Assembly: GCF_026191475.2 (NCBI RefSeq)
Contig: NZ_JAOSLC020000003.1
Span: 1,767,001-1,831,000, forward strand
Source: Polaribacter ponticola
Lineage (GTDB): Bacteria > Bacteroidota > Bacteroidia > Flavobacteriales > Flavobacteriaceae
Direction: 5' to 3'
DNA: 64,000 bases
Below the pieces are notes generated by a model. It was not told where the DNA came from. It saw nothing but the letters and a program-made list of their open reading frames with translations, and ran no database searches. Made by a program: the position numbers and the translations under genes. Below are positions 30,251-40,051 of the stretch, one piece after another. Each line of letters opens with the position of its first letter. Position 1 is the stretch's first letter.

Positions 30251-30283
30251 ACTTTAATGATTTATTAATTCAACCTTATTAGT

Positions 30284-33200
30284 ATGAGAAAAAAAGATTC
30301 CAATATCATCTATATGATATTTATTCTGTTTTTTGCCTTACCAGCATTAACTTTTGGTCAGCAAAAAACAATTACAGGAACTGTGGTGTCCGCAAGCGAT
30401 AACTCACCTTTTCCTGGAGCATCTGTTTATGTAAAAGCTACAAAAGCTGGTACATCAACAGATTTTGATGGTAAGTATTCTATTAAAGCAAATACAGGAG
30501 ATGTTCTAGTGTTTAGTTTTCTTGGGTATACTTCAAAAGAAGTTACTGTTGCAGATGAAACAGTAATTAATGTATCATTAGAAGAATCTAGTTCTGTATT
30601 AGATGAGATTGTTATTACTGGTTATGGTAAACAAACCAGAGCAACCTTAACAACATCTATCTCTAAATTAGATACTAAGGTTTTAGAAACTTCTTCAAGA
30701 TCTAATGCAGCAACTGCATTACAAGGTACAATAGCTGGTTTAAGAATAACAAACAATACAGGTCAGCCAGGAGCAACACCATCTATTGTTTTACGTGGTG
30801 GAACTAGTTTTAATGGTACAGGATCCCCTTTAATTTTAATTGATGGTATACCTGGTTCTTTTTACGCTTTAAATTCAGATGATATTGAATCTATAGAAGT
30901 GTTAAAAGATGCAGCAGCAACTGCTATTTATGGAGCAAGATCTGCTAATGGGGTTATTTTAGTAACGACAAAAACAGGAAAAGTAGGTAAATCTTCTATT
31001 AACTATAAGTATAAATATAGTATAAATAATGAAAGAGATGATCAAAAGTATCTTTCTGCAGCAGATTTTATAAACTATAATAGACAAGGGCACAAGTACT
31101 CTGAAGAAACTCGTGGTAACCCTAATTTTATCCGTCAATTTATAAATGGAGCAAATTCTTTTGCAATAGGTGGTAATACAATAGATTCTCCTTTTACAAC
31201 ACAATTGTTAACAGCTTCAAATCAATATTTATTAAGTCAGCCAGGTTGGAGTTCTATACCAGATATTTTAGACCCTAGTAGAGATATTTTATTTTATGAT
31301 AATAAAAACGTAGGAGATCGTATTTATCAAGATAGCGAAACTAAGGATCACTATATTTCTTTTGATGGTGGTAATGAAAAAGGTACTTACTATTTAGGTT
31401 TAGGTTTACTTGATAATGATGGTTTAATTTTAGGCTCTGGATTTAAAAGGTATTCAGGTAAATTTTCTGGGTCATATAAAATAAAGGAAAACTTAAAAGT
31501 AAATTCTAATATTTTATATTCACATTCTAATTTAAGTAGAAGTCCTTTGGGTGAAGATGATACAGTTTTTAGAAGATTTCAAGGGCAAGCACCTACTTCT
31601 AGAGATTTTAACAATAATGCAGATGGTACTTGGTCAAACTTATACGCTTCTGGGCAAAACCAAAGTTTTGGTAATCCATTATACTATCAAGATAAGTTTG
31701 TTAGAAAAAATTTAGAACAACGTTTATCTGCTTCTGTTGGTATAAACTGGGATATTTTAGAAGATTTAACATTATCAGTTAGAGGAAGTCATTTTACAGT
31801 GAATAATCATAACGAAAATTTTGACAAAGCTTACAGAAGAGGTAGCAGTATTACAGGTGCTTTAAACACAACTCGTAATGCTTCAGTTAGATTACAAAGA
31901 ACTTTAAGAAATCAGATAACTGGTACTTTAAATTACACAAAAAAGTTTGGTGATCATCGCATTAACGCTTTAATTGGTGCAGAATATTTTAAAAACAACT
32001 TTTTTCAATCTTCTGCTGGCACTAGAAACTCGCCAACAGATTTAATTGAAACATTAAATGCAGGTTCTGAAGCTAATGGTATACCTAATAGTTTTGAAAC
32101 TGAATATGTACTTGCGTCAACTTTAGGTAGACTAGTTTATGATTTTGATAATAGATATTTATTTCAGTTTAATTTTAGAAGCGATGGATCTTCTAGATTA
32201 GGGAATAACAAATACGGATTTTTCCCTGGTGTTTCTCTAGGTTGGAATGCTCATAATGAAGCGTTTTTTGATAAATCATCTTTCTTAAGTAAATACGTTA
32301 CTAAATTAAAACCAAGATTAAGTTATGGTGTTAGTGGTAATCAAGAGGTTTTAAGTAATTATGGTGTGTATGGTTCTTATGGTAGCCAAGGTGTTTATAA
32401 TGGTCAAACAGGATATGCCAATTCAGGTTTAGCAACTTTAGACTTATTATGGGAAAAAGCAACAACGCTTAACTTTGGTTTAGATGTATCATTTTTTGAT
32501 AATAGACTTACTTTTATAACGGACATATACTCTAGAGACATAAAAGATAAATTAGCAAATTTAACATTACCTTATTATACTGGGTTTAGTAGTATTTTAA
32601 CAAATAACGGAACCATTAGAAATAAAGGATTTGAATTACAAATAAATGGTGATGTTATTAGAAATGATGAACTAACATGGAATGTTGGTGCAACTTTTAC
32701 TAGAAATAGAAATTATGCAGTAGATCTTCCTGAAAATGACAATGACTTAAACAGACAAAATGGTGTGCTTATTTGGAATCCTAGTACAGGACAAGAAGAA
32801 TGGGTAGGTGGTTTTCAAGAAGGTCAAAGATTAGGTAATGATCTTGTTGTAGCTTATGAACAAGGAGGTATTTATGCAACGCAAGCAGAAGCTGATGCAG
32901 ATAATGGAATTACAGATATGTTAATGCCTGGTGCTAGTCGTAACAAACGTTGGGCTGGAGATGTAAAATGGGTAGATCAAAATGGTGATGGTATCATTAA
33001 CAGTTTAGATAGAAAAGTTATTGGGCGTACAACACCAGATTTAGTTGGTGGTTTAACAACAAGCTTGAATTATAAAGACTTTAGCCTTTTTATTAAAACA
33101 GATTTTGCTGTAGGTCATTTAGTTTGGAATCATATTAGAGCAAAAGGATATGGGCAAACGCAAGGTAACTTAAATCAACCTATTGAAGTATTAGACTCTT

Positions 33201-33559
33201 GGACACCAACAAATACAGATACATCTTGGCCAAGAATGGTTTTTGTAAATGATGCAAAAAATGTTTGGAGAGGTAATGAAGGTAGTGATTATAGATCTTC
33301 TAGTAGTTTGCAAAACTCTGGTAACAGTCGTTTTTGGGAAAAAGGTGATTATTTAGCATTACGTGAAGTAACTTTTAGTTATAATGTGCCAACAGAATAT
33401 TTTAAAGGAGCCGTTCAAAGATTAAATATCTATGCAACAGGATCTAATCTACATTATTTTAAAAGTATGAGTGGTGATACTCCAGAAGTTGGTGGTGTAC
33501 AGTATGGATCATTTCCAATGCCTAGAACATTCACACTTGGCCTTAATATAACATTTTAA
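30284..33559 (+). CDS. SusC-family TonB-dependent transporter, NanO-like (sialic acid locus)
   Basis: The 1,091-residue outer-membrane receptor has a signal peptide (IIYMIFILFFALPALTFGQ), a carboxypeptidase-regulatory-like domain (ITGTVVSASDNSPFPGASVYVK), a TonB plug (ALQGTIAGLRITNNTGQPG, VLKDAAATAIYGARSANGVILV) and a barrel. It shares the N-terminal layout of the first SusC. Because it is followed by a short SusD, NanA lyase and a YhcH gene, it is most likely a NanO-type transporter for sialic acid, as characterised in Tannerella and Bacteroides. Operator site B is immediately upstream. Confidence 0.92.
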   Translation: MRKKDSNIIYMIFILFFALPALTFGQQKTITGTVVSASDNSPFPGASVYVKATKAGTSTDFDGKYSIKANTGDVLVFSFLGYTSKEVTVADETVINVSLEESSSVLDEIVITGYGKQTRATLTTSISKLDTKVLETSSRSNAATALQGTIAGLRITNNTGQPGATPSIVLRGGTSFNGTGSPLILIDGIPGSFYALNSDDIESIEVLKDAAATAIYGARSANGVILVTTKTGKVGKSSINYKYKYSINNERDDQKYLSAADFINYNRQGHKYSEETRGNPNFIRQFINGANSFAIGGNTIDSPFTTQLLTASNQYLLSQPGWSSIPDILDPSRDILFYDNKNVGDRIYQDSETKDHYISFDGGNEKGTYYLGLGLLDNDGLILGSGFKRYSGKFSGSYKIKENLKVNSNILYSHSNLSRSPLGEDDTVFRRFQGQAPTSRDFNNNADGTWSNLYASGQNQSFGNPLYYQDKFVRKNLEQRLSASVGINWDILEDLTLSVRGSHFTVNNHNENFDKAYRRGSSITGALNTTRNASVRLQRTLRNQITGTLNYTKKFGDHRINALIGAEYFKNNFFQSSAGTRNSPTDLIETLNAGSEANGIPNSFETEYVLASTLGRLVYDFDNRYLFQFNFRSDGSSRLGNNKYGFFPGVSLGWNAHNEAFFDKSSFLSKYVTKLKPRLSYGVSGNQEVLSNYGVYGSYGSQGVYNGQTGYANSGLATLDLLWEKATTLNFGLDVSFFDNRLTFITDIYSRDIKDKLANLTLPYYTGFSSILTNNGTIRNKGFELQINGDVIRNDELTWNVGATFTRNRNYAVDLPENDNDLNRQNGVLIWNPSTGQEEWVGGFQEGQRLGNDLVVAYEQGGIYATQAEADADNGITDMLMPGASRNKRWAGDVKWVDQNGDGIINSLDRKVIGRTTPDLVGGLTTSLNYKDFSLFIKTDFAVGHLVWNHIRAKGYGQTQGNLNQPIEVLDSWTPTNTDTSWPRMVFVNDAKNVWRGNEGSDYRSSSSLQNSGNSRFWEKGDYLALREVTFSYNVPTEYFKGAVQRLNIYATGSNLHYFKSMSGDTPEVGGVQYGSFPMPRTFTLGLNITF

Positions 33560-33570
33560 TTTTTATAGAG

Positions 33571-35094
33571 ATGAAGAAATATATATATATAATAGTAGCT
33601 ATGGTTATTTTTAGTTCTTGTTCAGATGAGCTTGATCTAGTATCTCCTAGTGAATTGACAGCTGCTGGCTTTTGGGATACAGAAGTAGGAGCAGCAACAG
33701 CACATACAGGAATATATGCAAATTTAAGAAGTGAAGCTAGAGACTTTTGGTTATTAGGTGAAATTAGAAGTGATATTTGGGGTGGTAGAACGTATGAGTC
33801 TGCTTCTTACACAAGTCTAATAGAATCTAATATTTCAGTAGCAAATGCACCTTTTGGTGGTTGGGCAGGCTTTTACTCAAGAATTCATAGAATAAATGAC
33901 TTTTTGATAAATGTACCAAACATTACTTTTACAAATGAAAGTGATAAAAACCATATGATAGCGCAAGCTTATGGATTAAGAGCTTTATATTATTACACAT
34001 TACTAAAAACATGGGGAGATGTACCTTTAATTACAGAGCCATTTCCAACAGATGATTTAGGTGCATTAAGTCAAGCAAGATCATCTTCAGCGGAAGTTAT
34101 GGCACAAATAAAATCTGATATTGCAGCTTCATTAAGTTCTTTTGGTTCTGATGGTAGTTTCTGGAATGGAAGTAGAGTTTATTGGTCTAAAGCAGCAACA
34201 TTAGCGCTTAAAGGTGATGTCTTTATTTGGTCTGGTAATATTATGGGTGGTGGAAGCGCTGATTTTACTGAAGCAAAATCAGCATTACAACAAATAGCAG
34301 CACTTGGTGTTAGTTTAGCTCCTAATATTTCAGATTTATGGGGTGTTAATAAAGAGGGAAATAATGAATTTATTTTTGCAATAAGTTATACGCAAGATCA
34401 AGCCTCTAACATTTTTAATAGCTTTACAGGTAGAACTACAGAAATTCACCCAAATTATAATGATAATGGTGATTTAATGGGGCCTGTAGGAGGATTAGAT
34501 TTTGTTATTTCTGGAGCAAACAGATATGGTCAATCAGAAAAAACAATCTTATTATTAGATGATAATGATGATGCACGTAAAGACGCAACATTCATTAGAT
34601 TATATACAGATGATAATGGTGGTGCAGGTTATACATCTTATAATGAGCCAAAATATTTTGGTTCTATATTTAAAAAGTTTTTAGGAAGGGTAGATGGTAC
34701 TCAACGTATTTTTGAAAATGATGTACCACTTTATAGATATGCTGATGTTGTTTTAATGTTAGCTGAAGCTAAAAACTTATTGAATGAAGATCCTTCAGGA
34801 GAAATTAACCAAATTCGTCAAAGAGCTTATGGTGCAAATTATGTTGCTTTAACACATGGTTATACAAATGCATCACAAACTAATAATGCAAATGCTATTT
34901 TAGATGAGCGTTATAAAGAATTTATTGGTGAAGGAAAAAGATGGTGGGATTTAAGAAGAGCAGGTGCTAGTTTTGTTTACAACAATGTTAGTTTTATATC
35001 ATCAAATGATAGTCATTTATTATTATTTCCTATCACAAATGATATGATTGGAAGAAATCCATCATTAGTACAAACAACAGGATATACAAACTAA
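33571..35094 (+). CDS. SusD-family lipoprotein, NanU-like
   Basis: A 507-residue lipoprotein (lipobox VIFSSC, Cys about 17; then SDELDLVSPSELTAAGFW). SusD features are YGLRALYYYTLLKTWGDVPLITEP and the C-terminal YADVVLMLAEAKNLLNEDPSG, DERYKEFIGEGKRWWDLRRAG. It is shorter than the first SusD, as are NanU sialic-acid-binding SusD proteins. It lies 11 bases after its SusC. Sialic acid as ligand is inferred from neighbours. Confidence 0.92.
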   Translation: MKKYIYIIVAMVIFSSCSDELDLVSPSELTAAGFWDTEVGAATAHTGIYANLRSEARDFWLLGEIRSDIWGGRTYESASYTSLIESNISVANAPFGGWAGFYSRIHRINDFLINVPNITFTNESDKNHMIAQAYGLRALYYYTLLKTWGDVPLITEPFPTDDLGALSQARSSSAEVMAQIKSDIAASLSSFGSDGSFWNGSRVYWSKAATLALKGDVFIWSGNIMGGGSADFTEAKSALQQIAALGVSLAPNISDLWGVNKEGNNEFIFAISYTQDQASNIFNSFTGRTTEIHPNYNDNGDLMGPVGGLDFVISGANRYGQSEKTILLLDDNDDARKDATFIRLYTDDNGGAGYTSYNEPKYFGSIFKKFLGRVDGTQRIFENDVPLYRYADVVLMLAEAKNLLNEDPSGEINQIRQRAYGANYVALTHGYTNASQTNNANAILDERYKEFIGEGKRWWDLRRAGASFVYNNVSFISSNDSHLLLFPITNDMIGRNPSLVQTTGYTN

Positions 35095-35137
35095 TTAAAA
35101 TATATTGTAATTATTTGTTAATTTGAATTAGTTAAAA

Positions 35138-35176
35138 AGAGGGTTATGTTTTTTAAAACCTAACTCTCTTTTTTTT
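35138..35176 (+). terminator. Rho-independent terminator (possibly attenuating)
   Basis: Stem AGAGGGTTA / TAACTCTCT (35138-35146 and 35161-35169, one G-U pair) followed by a run of T. It sits between the NanU-like gene and nanA, so transporter genes may be expressed more than the lyase downstream. Confidence 0.7.
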
Positions 35177-35211
35177 GCTATAAAATCAATAAAATTAGTA
35201 AATTAGCTATT

Positions 35212-36120
35212 ATGAAAATAAAAAACTTAGTTGCAGCTGCTTATGCTCCTATGCTTAATAATGGAACATTAAACACTGCAAAAATTAAAGAATATAGTCA
35301 GTTTTTAATACGTAATAAAATTTCAGGTGTTTTTATGAACGGATCTACAGGAGATTTTACATCATTATCTACTGAAGAACGTAAGCAAATAACATTGGCT
35401 TGGTCTCAAAATAAAAAAGAAGATTTATATTTAATAGATCATGTAGGGCATACTAATTTAAGAGAGGCAAAAGAATTAGCAAGTTATGCTGCAGATAAAG
35501 TAGATGCAATTTCTGTTTTAGCACCTTATTATTTTAGATTAAATAAAATAGAAAAATTAATACAATATTGTAAAGAAGTTGCAGCTTGTGCACCTAATTT
35601 GCCTTTTTATTATTATCATATTCCTGCTTTATCTGGTGCTAATTTTAATATGCAAGAATTTCTTAAAATTGCAGAAAATGAAATTCCTAATTTAGTAGGT
35701 ATAAAATTTACCAATAATAATTTAATAGATTATCAACATAGCAAAAAAGTATCAGATGGTAAGTTCAACATCCTTTTTGGTTATGATGAAATATTTATAA
35801 ATAGTTTACCTATGGGTGCAACAGGTTGGGTTGGTAGCACATACAATCATTTAGCACCATTATATTATAAAATAAAAGAACTTTTCGAAAAAGGAGAAAT
35901 GGAAAAAGCTACAGACCTACAAACAAAAGCGATAAGATTTGTAGAAATTTTAGATAGCAAAGGTGGTTTTAATGGTGTAGGAAAAGGGTTTATGAGAACC
36001 CTAGGTGTAGATTGTGGACCAAGTAGATTTCCACATACTACTCTTACAGATTCAGATTACGCAGACATTCAAAAAGAGCTTGATGCTATTGGGTTAACAA
36101 CAAATTTTTTTAGTAAATAA
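35212..36120 (+). CDS. nanA: N-acetylneuraminate lyase
   Basis: A 302-residue DapA-fold aldolase that splits Neu5Ac into ManNAc and pyruvate in the cytoplasm. Visible landmarks are NGSTGDFTSLSTEER (variant of the GxxGE carboxylate-binding motif), the Tyr in FYYYHIPALSG, and the Schiff-base Lys in LVGIKFTNNN. Length and motifs fit NanA better than dihydrodipicolinate synthase. ManNAc would pass to the epimerase encoded at 37593. It stands 117 bases after NanU, with a terminator on either side. Confidence 0.92.
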   Translation: MKIKNLVAAAYAPMLNNGTLNTAKIKEYSQFLIRNKISGVFMNGSTGDFTSLSTEERKQITLAWSQNKKEDLYLIDHVGHTNLREAKELASYAADKVDAISVLAPYYFRLNKIEKLIQYCKEVAACAPNLPFYYYHIPALSGANFNMQEFLKIAENEIPNLVGIKFTNNNLIDYQHSKKVSDGKFNILFGYDEIFINSLPMGATGWVGSTYNHLAPLYYKIKELFEKGEMEKATDLQTKAIRFVEILDSKGGFNGVGKGFMRTLGVDCGPSRFPHTTLTDSDYADIQKELDAIGLTTNFFSK

Positions 36121-36143
36121 ATGCATTTATACAATATTAAAAT

Positions 36144-36183
36144 AAGCCAAGTTTAAAACCAATATTTAACTTGGCTTTTTTTG
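36144..36183 (+). terminator. Rho-independent terminator
   Basis: Ten-bp perfect stem AAGCCAAGTT / AACTTGGCTT (36144-36153 and 36168-36177) followed by T7. It closes the nanA transcript. Confidence 0.85.
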
Positions 36184-36251
36184 ATTAAAAAAATAATATG
36201 ATTTGCATATATAAAATTCGCATAAAAATTTACTAAATATTCCAAATGTAA

Positions 36252-36271
36252 GGTTGAGCGCAGTCGAAACC
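36252..36271. repeat. Short imperfect palindrome resembling a flavobacterial dispersed repeat
   Basis: GGTTGAGCGCAGTCGAAACC is noticeably GC-rich for this window and is bounded by GGTT/AACC. Elements with the core TTGAGCGCAGTCGAA are dispersed in flavobacterial genomes (from memory, not searched). Only one copy is seen here, in the gap between nanA and the YhcH gene. Confidence 0.4.
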
Positions 36272-36310
36272 TACTTATACTCGAAGTTTTAATTTAAAAA
36301 TCCAATAAAT

Positions 36311-36759
36311 ATGATTTTAGACAAAATACAAAATGCAAGCCTTTATATAAATTTACATAAAGGAATTACCAAAGCTTTAGAATATATAGAAAACACTAAT
36401 TTTTCTACTTTAGAGAATGGAAAACATATTATTGATGGAGATGATGTTTTTGCAATTGTAAAAGAATATCAAACAAAAAAGATTGATGAAAATATTTTAG
36501 AAGCACATCTTAAATACATAGATGTTCATTATATAATTGAAGGTAAAGAGCAAATTGGTATTACTATGTTTAACAATCAAAAACCTACAGAGTTATATGA
36601 TGAGGATAACGATTTTATGTTATTTAATAAACCTTCTGATTATATAACATTACATAAAGGGATGTTTGCTGTTTTTTTCCTGATGATATTCATTTGCCAG
36701 AAATTACGTTAGGTAGTATATCTAAAGTAAAAAAAATAGTTTTAAAAGTTAAAATGTAG
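36311..36759 (+). pseudogene. YhcH/YjgK/YiaL-family protein, frameshifted near its C-terminus
   Basis: The first 120 residues match the YhcH/DUF386 cupin family, whose enterobacterial members act on sialic acid (NanQ anomerase): IDGDDVFAIVKEYQTK, HLKYIDVHYIIEGKEQIGI, LYDEDNDFMLF. The frame then degenerates (FFLMIFICQKLR, stop at 36712). A run of seven T at 36672-36678 marks the break. Eight T restores FFPDDIHLPEITLGSISKV and an end at 36759, the normal family ending with the PDDIHLP metal-site motif. Intact length would be about 149 residues. The end overlaps the convergent gntR gene by 11 bases. It belongs with nanA functionally. Confidence 0.85.
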
Positions 36760-37465
36760 TATTAAGTACCCTTTCAAAATGAGGTTCTAAATGTTGTGCT
36801 AAACCTTTTCTAAATCCTTTTATATCATCTTTTTTTAAAAAATTTAAAAGTTCTCTGTGAGATATAAATTTTTTGCTGTACAAATAATTTTCTGCATCTT
36901 TTAATTTATGATTATGAACATATTGAAAAACAGGTAATAATATATTTTGAAAACGCTGTAAAGTTTTATTCCTAGAAATTTTATACAATTTACCATGAAA
37001 AGCAATTTCATTCTCTAAAGCAAAAATGGTAGAATCTTTTTTATTTTCTTCCATTTTAGAAACAATTAATTCTAGCTCCTCCAAATCTTTTTCCGTTTTT
37101 CTAGCAAATAGTAAATCTACCATACCCATTTCTAAAACTAAACGAAGTTCAAAAATATCTTTTAAAGTTTCATCACCTAATAAATTGGTATCAATTACTT
37201 TCTCAAAATTATGTATAAAATCTGGCTGAGAAAGTACCATTCCTTTATGTTTTTTAGACTCAACAATACCAATTGTTTTAAGTCTAGAAAGTGCCTCTCT
37301 AATGACAGTTCTGCTAACCCCTAAAGCCTCAGCAAATTCCATTTCTTTTGGTATGGAATCTCCTACTTTAAGTTTGTTTTCCTTTATGTAATTATTAATT
37401 CGAATTTCAACCTTATCTACTAAACTTAAATTAGTTAAAGGAGCAATACCAATTTTTTTCATCAT
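36749..37465 (-). CDS. GntR-family transcriptional regulator, FCD (FadR) subgroup
   Basis: A 238-residue protein with an N-terminal winged HTH (EMEFAEALGVSRTVIREALSRLKTIGIVE, about residues 40-70) and an all-helical FCD ligand-binding domain (LRLVLEMGMVDLLFARK, ENEIAFHGKLYKISRNK, HRELLNFL, HLEPHFERVL). FCD regulators bind metal and a small carboxylate or sugar acid. It is encoded inside the sialic acid region, divergent from the epimerase, with operator site C 50 bases upstream of its start. It is therefore a good candidate regulator, probably autoregulated, of all four ATTATGT palindromes. The effector is unknown; Neu5Ac, ManNAc or a HexNAc phosphate are candidates. Confidence 0.92.
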   Translation of the reverse strand: MMKKIGIAPLTNLSLVDKVEIRINNYIKENKLKVGDSIPKEMEFAEALGVSRTVIREALSRLKTIGIVESKKHKGMVLSQPDFIHNFEKVIDTNLLGDETLKDIFELRLVLEMGMVDLLFARKTEKDLEELELIVSKMEENKKDSTIFALENEIAFHGKLYKISRNKTLQRFQNILLPVFQYVHNHKLKDAENYLYSKKFISHRELLNFLKKDDIKGFRKGLAQHLEPHFERVLNTTF

Positions 37466-37515
37466 AATTTAATTTATGCAAAGGTAGTTTATAAATTTTA
37501 TTTCATTAAATTTGT

Positions 37516-37532
37516 ATTATGTAATACATAAT
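37516..37532. promoter_or_regulatory. GntR-type operator site C (divergent gntR/epimerase promoter)
   Basis: ATTATGTA-A-TACATAAT is a perfect 8-bp inverted repeat around one base, preceded by TTTG as at site A. It lies between the gntR start (37465) and the epimerase start (37593), so it can control both, including autoregulation. Confidence 0.8.
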
Positions 37533-37592
37533 AGCAATTTATTAATTTTTTATTAATAAATACAACTATGTAACAAGAAATAATAAATAAAA

Positions 37593-38756
37593 ATGAAATA
37601 CAGTACACTTTATAAAAGTACATTACTAACCAATATCATCCCTTTTTGGGAAAAAAATTCAATCGATAATGAATATGGTGGCTATTTTACTTGTTTAGAT
37701 AAAACTGGTAAAGTATATGATACTGATAAGTTTATGTGGTTGCAAGGTAGGCAAGCTTGGGCATTTTCCATGCTATACAATACTGTAGATAAAAATGAAA
37801 ACTGGTTAAAACTGGCAAGACATGGTATCGACTTTATTATAGAAAAAGGGATGGATAAAGAGGGTAATTTTTATTTTTCTACAACCAGAGAAGGAAAACC
37901 TTTAGTACAACCTTATAATATTTTTTCAGATTGTTTTGCAGCAATGGCATTTAGCCAATATGCAATTGCTTCTGGTGATCAAAAAATTAAAAAACTTGCT
38001 AAACAAACCTATCTTAATATCCTTAAAAAGAAAGATAACCCCAAAGGTATTTATGAAAAATCTACTGGAGAGCGTCCTTTAAAAAGCTTTTCATTACCGA
38101 TGATTTTATCTAATTTGGTTTTAGAATTAGAAGCTGTTTTAGATAAAGAAGAAGTTGATAAAACCATCGATTTTAGCATCCATGAAGTTATGGAGGTTTT
38201 TTTAGATAAAAAATCGGGGCTTATTTACGAATTTGTTAAAGAAGATGGTTCTCATGAAGACACTTATAATGGACGACTTTTAAACCCTGGTCATGGTATA
38301 GAGGCAATGTGGTTTATGATTGATATTGGTGTAAGAAGAAATGATATTAAATTGATTGAAAAAGCGGCAGATACAATTATTACCATTTTAGAATACAGTT
38401 GGGATAAAAAATATGGTGGAATTCTATATTTTATGGATTCTGAAGGAAAACCACCCCAACAACTAGAGTGGGATCAAAAACTGTGGTGGGTGCATTTAGA
38501 AGCTTTAGTTGCTTTAGCAAAAGCATACGAACATACAGAAAGAGAAGAATTAATGCTTTGGTATGAGAAAGTGCATAAATATGCTTGGTCTCACTTTTCA
38601 GATTCAAAAAATGGCGAATGGTTTGGGTATTTAAACAGACAAGGAGAAGTATTACTAGATTTAAAAGGAGGAAAATGGAAAGGTTGTTTTCATGTACCAA
38701 GAGCAATGTACCAATGTTGGCAATCTTTTGAAAATATAGAGCGTAAAACATTATAA
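37593..38756 (+). CDS. N-acylglucosamine 2-epimerase (AGE family)
   Basis: The 387-residue (alpha/alpha)6-barrel enzyme interconverts ManNAc and GlcNAc without phosphorylation. AGE landmarks include DEYGGYFT-like [52 protein letters not shown] (catalytic His), [20 protein letters not shown] and [13 protein letters not shown]. No signal peptide, so cytoplasmic. After NanA this feeds sialic-acid-derived ManNAc into GlcNAc metabolism. This replaces the NanK-NanE route. It heads a long cluster of hydrolase genes behind operator site C. Confidence 0.92.
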   Translation: MKYSTLYKSTLLTNIIPFWEKNSIDNEYGGYFTCLDKTGKVYDTDKFMWLQGRQAWAFSMLYNTVDKNENWLKLARHGIDFIIEKGMDKEGNFYFSTTREGKPLVQPYNIFSDCFAAMAFSQYAIASGDQKIKKLAKQTYLNILKKKDNPKGIYEKSTGERPLKSFSLPMILSNLVLELEAVLDKEEVDKTIDFSIHEVMEVFLDKKSGLIYEFVKEDGSHEDTYNGRLLNPGHGIEAMWFMIDIGVRRNDIKLIEKAADTIITILEYSWDKKYGGILYFMDSEGKPPQQLEWDQKLWWVHLEALVALAKAYEHTEREELMLWYEKVHKYAWSHFSDSKNGEWFGYLNRQGEVLLDLKGGKWKGCFHVPRAMYQCWQSFENIERKTL

Positions 38757-38776
38757 TAATTAATATAAAATTTAAG

Positions 38777-39915
38777 ATGATGATTAAAAACATATTTGTT
38801 TTAGTTGCAATTTTATTACTTACAGCTTGTAAATCAAAAAAACAGAAGTAGAAGCAAAAGAAGATATAAGTAAACCTTTAGAGTTTACAGCACTTTTTAA
38901 TTCGGGAATGGAAGAAGGTGTAAATTGTTACAGAATCCCTGCGATAGTAACTGCACCCAATGGCGATTTAATTGCAGCCATAGATCAACGAGTTCCTAAT
39001 TGTGGCGATTTAAAGTATAGTAAAGACATTAACTTAATTGTTAGAAGAAGTGCAGACAATGGCAAAACTTGGACGCCAATTGAAATGGTAGTCGATTTTC
39101 CTTATGGAGAATCTGCTTCAGATCCATCAATGATTGTAGATAAAGTTACAGGTGATATTTTTATGCTTTATAATTATATGAATTTAGAAACCGAAAAAGA
39201 CATCTATTATTTACACGTTGTAAAAAGTACAGACAATGGAAAAACATGGAGTAAACCAATAGATATTACAGACCAAATTGCAAAACCAGCATGGAAAAAA
39301 GATTTTAAATTTATTACTTCAGGTAGAGGAATTCAAACAAAATCTGGTAAATTATTACATACAATGGTAAACTTAAATAGTGGTTTACATTTATTTGGAA
39401 GTGATGATCATGGAAAAACATGGTATTTTATAGATACACCAGTTTTACCAGCAGATGAATCTAAAGTAATACAATTAGCAGATGGTTCTTTAATGATTAA
39501 TGCAAGAGTAAATGGAAAAGGAATGCGTTATGTGCATACTTCTAATGACGAAGGAAAAACTTGGGAAACAAACCCAGTTCCAGAATTGATAGATCCAGGC
39601 TGTAATGCTAGTATCATAAGATATACGTCTAAAGAAGATGGTTATGATAAAGATAGAATCATTTTCTCGAATGCACAATCTGCAAAAGGACGTGTAAATA
39701 TGTCTGTACGAATTAGTTATGATGAAGGAAAAACTTGGAGTAAAGGTAAAACAGTTTATGCAGGCTCATCAGCATATTCATCATTAACCATTATGCAAAA
39801 TGGCGATATTGGGTTGTTTTTTGAAAAAGATGGTTACAAGAAAAACGAGTTTACAAGCTTTTCTTTAGCTTGGTTAACAGATGGTAAAGACAGTTACAAA
39901 AAGCCTAAAAAATAA
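38777..39915 (+). pseudogene. Sialidase (GH33) lipoprotein, frameshifted after the lipobox
   Basis: ATG at 38777 opens a lipoprotein signal (NIFVLVAILLLTACKSKK) 20 bases after the epimerase. The frame stops after 24 residues at a run of seven A (38836-38842). With eight A it continues as KKTEVEAKEDI into an intact sialidase body. That has the arginine motif YRIPAI, five Asp boxes (SADNGKTW, STDNGKTW, SDDHGKTW, SNDEGKTW, SYDEGKTW) and the six-bladed propeller of GH33. It would release terminal sialic acid at the cell surface or in the periplasm. As sequenced, the catalytic part has only internal start codons (first at 38908) and no export signal. Confidence 0.88.
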
Positions 39916-39937
39916 AGACTAACTTTATAAAAAGTTA

Positions 39938-39989
39938 AAACCTCAAAGTATTATTGTTCTGAAAATAATTTCAGTATCAAACCTCAAAG
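39938..39989 (+). repeat. Direct repeat flanking a small hairpin
   Basis: AAACCTCAAAG occurs at 39938-39948 and again at 39979-39989. Between them CTGAAA-ATAA-TTTCAG forms a 6-bp hairpin. It fills the 136-base gap between the sialidase and esterase genes. It resembles short intergenic elements of flavobacteria. A terminator role is not convincing. Confidence 0.35.
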
Positions 39990-40051
39990 GTTAAAAAAAC
40001 ACAAAATTTCACTTTATTGTAGTAGTTTTAGATTGTTTTAAACTTATAAAT

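Noticed and set aside
39916..40051. A terminator after the sialidase gene
   Set aside because: The hairpins AACTTT/AAAGTT and CTGAAA/TTTCAG are short and are not followed by a proper T tract.
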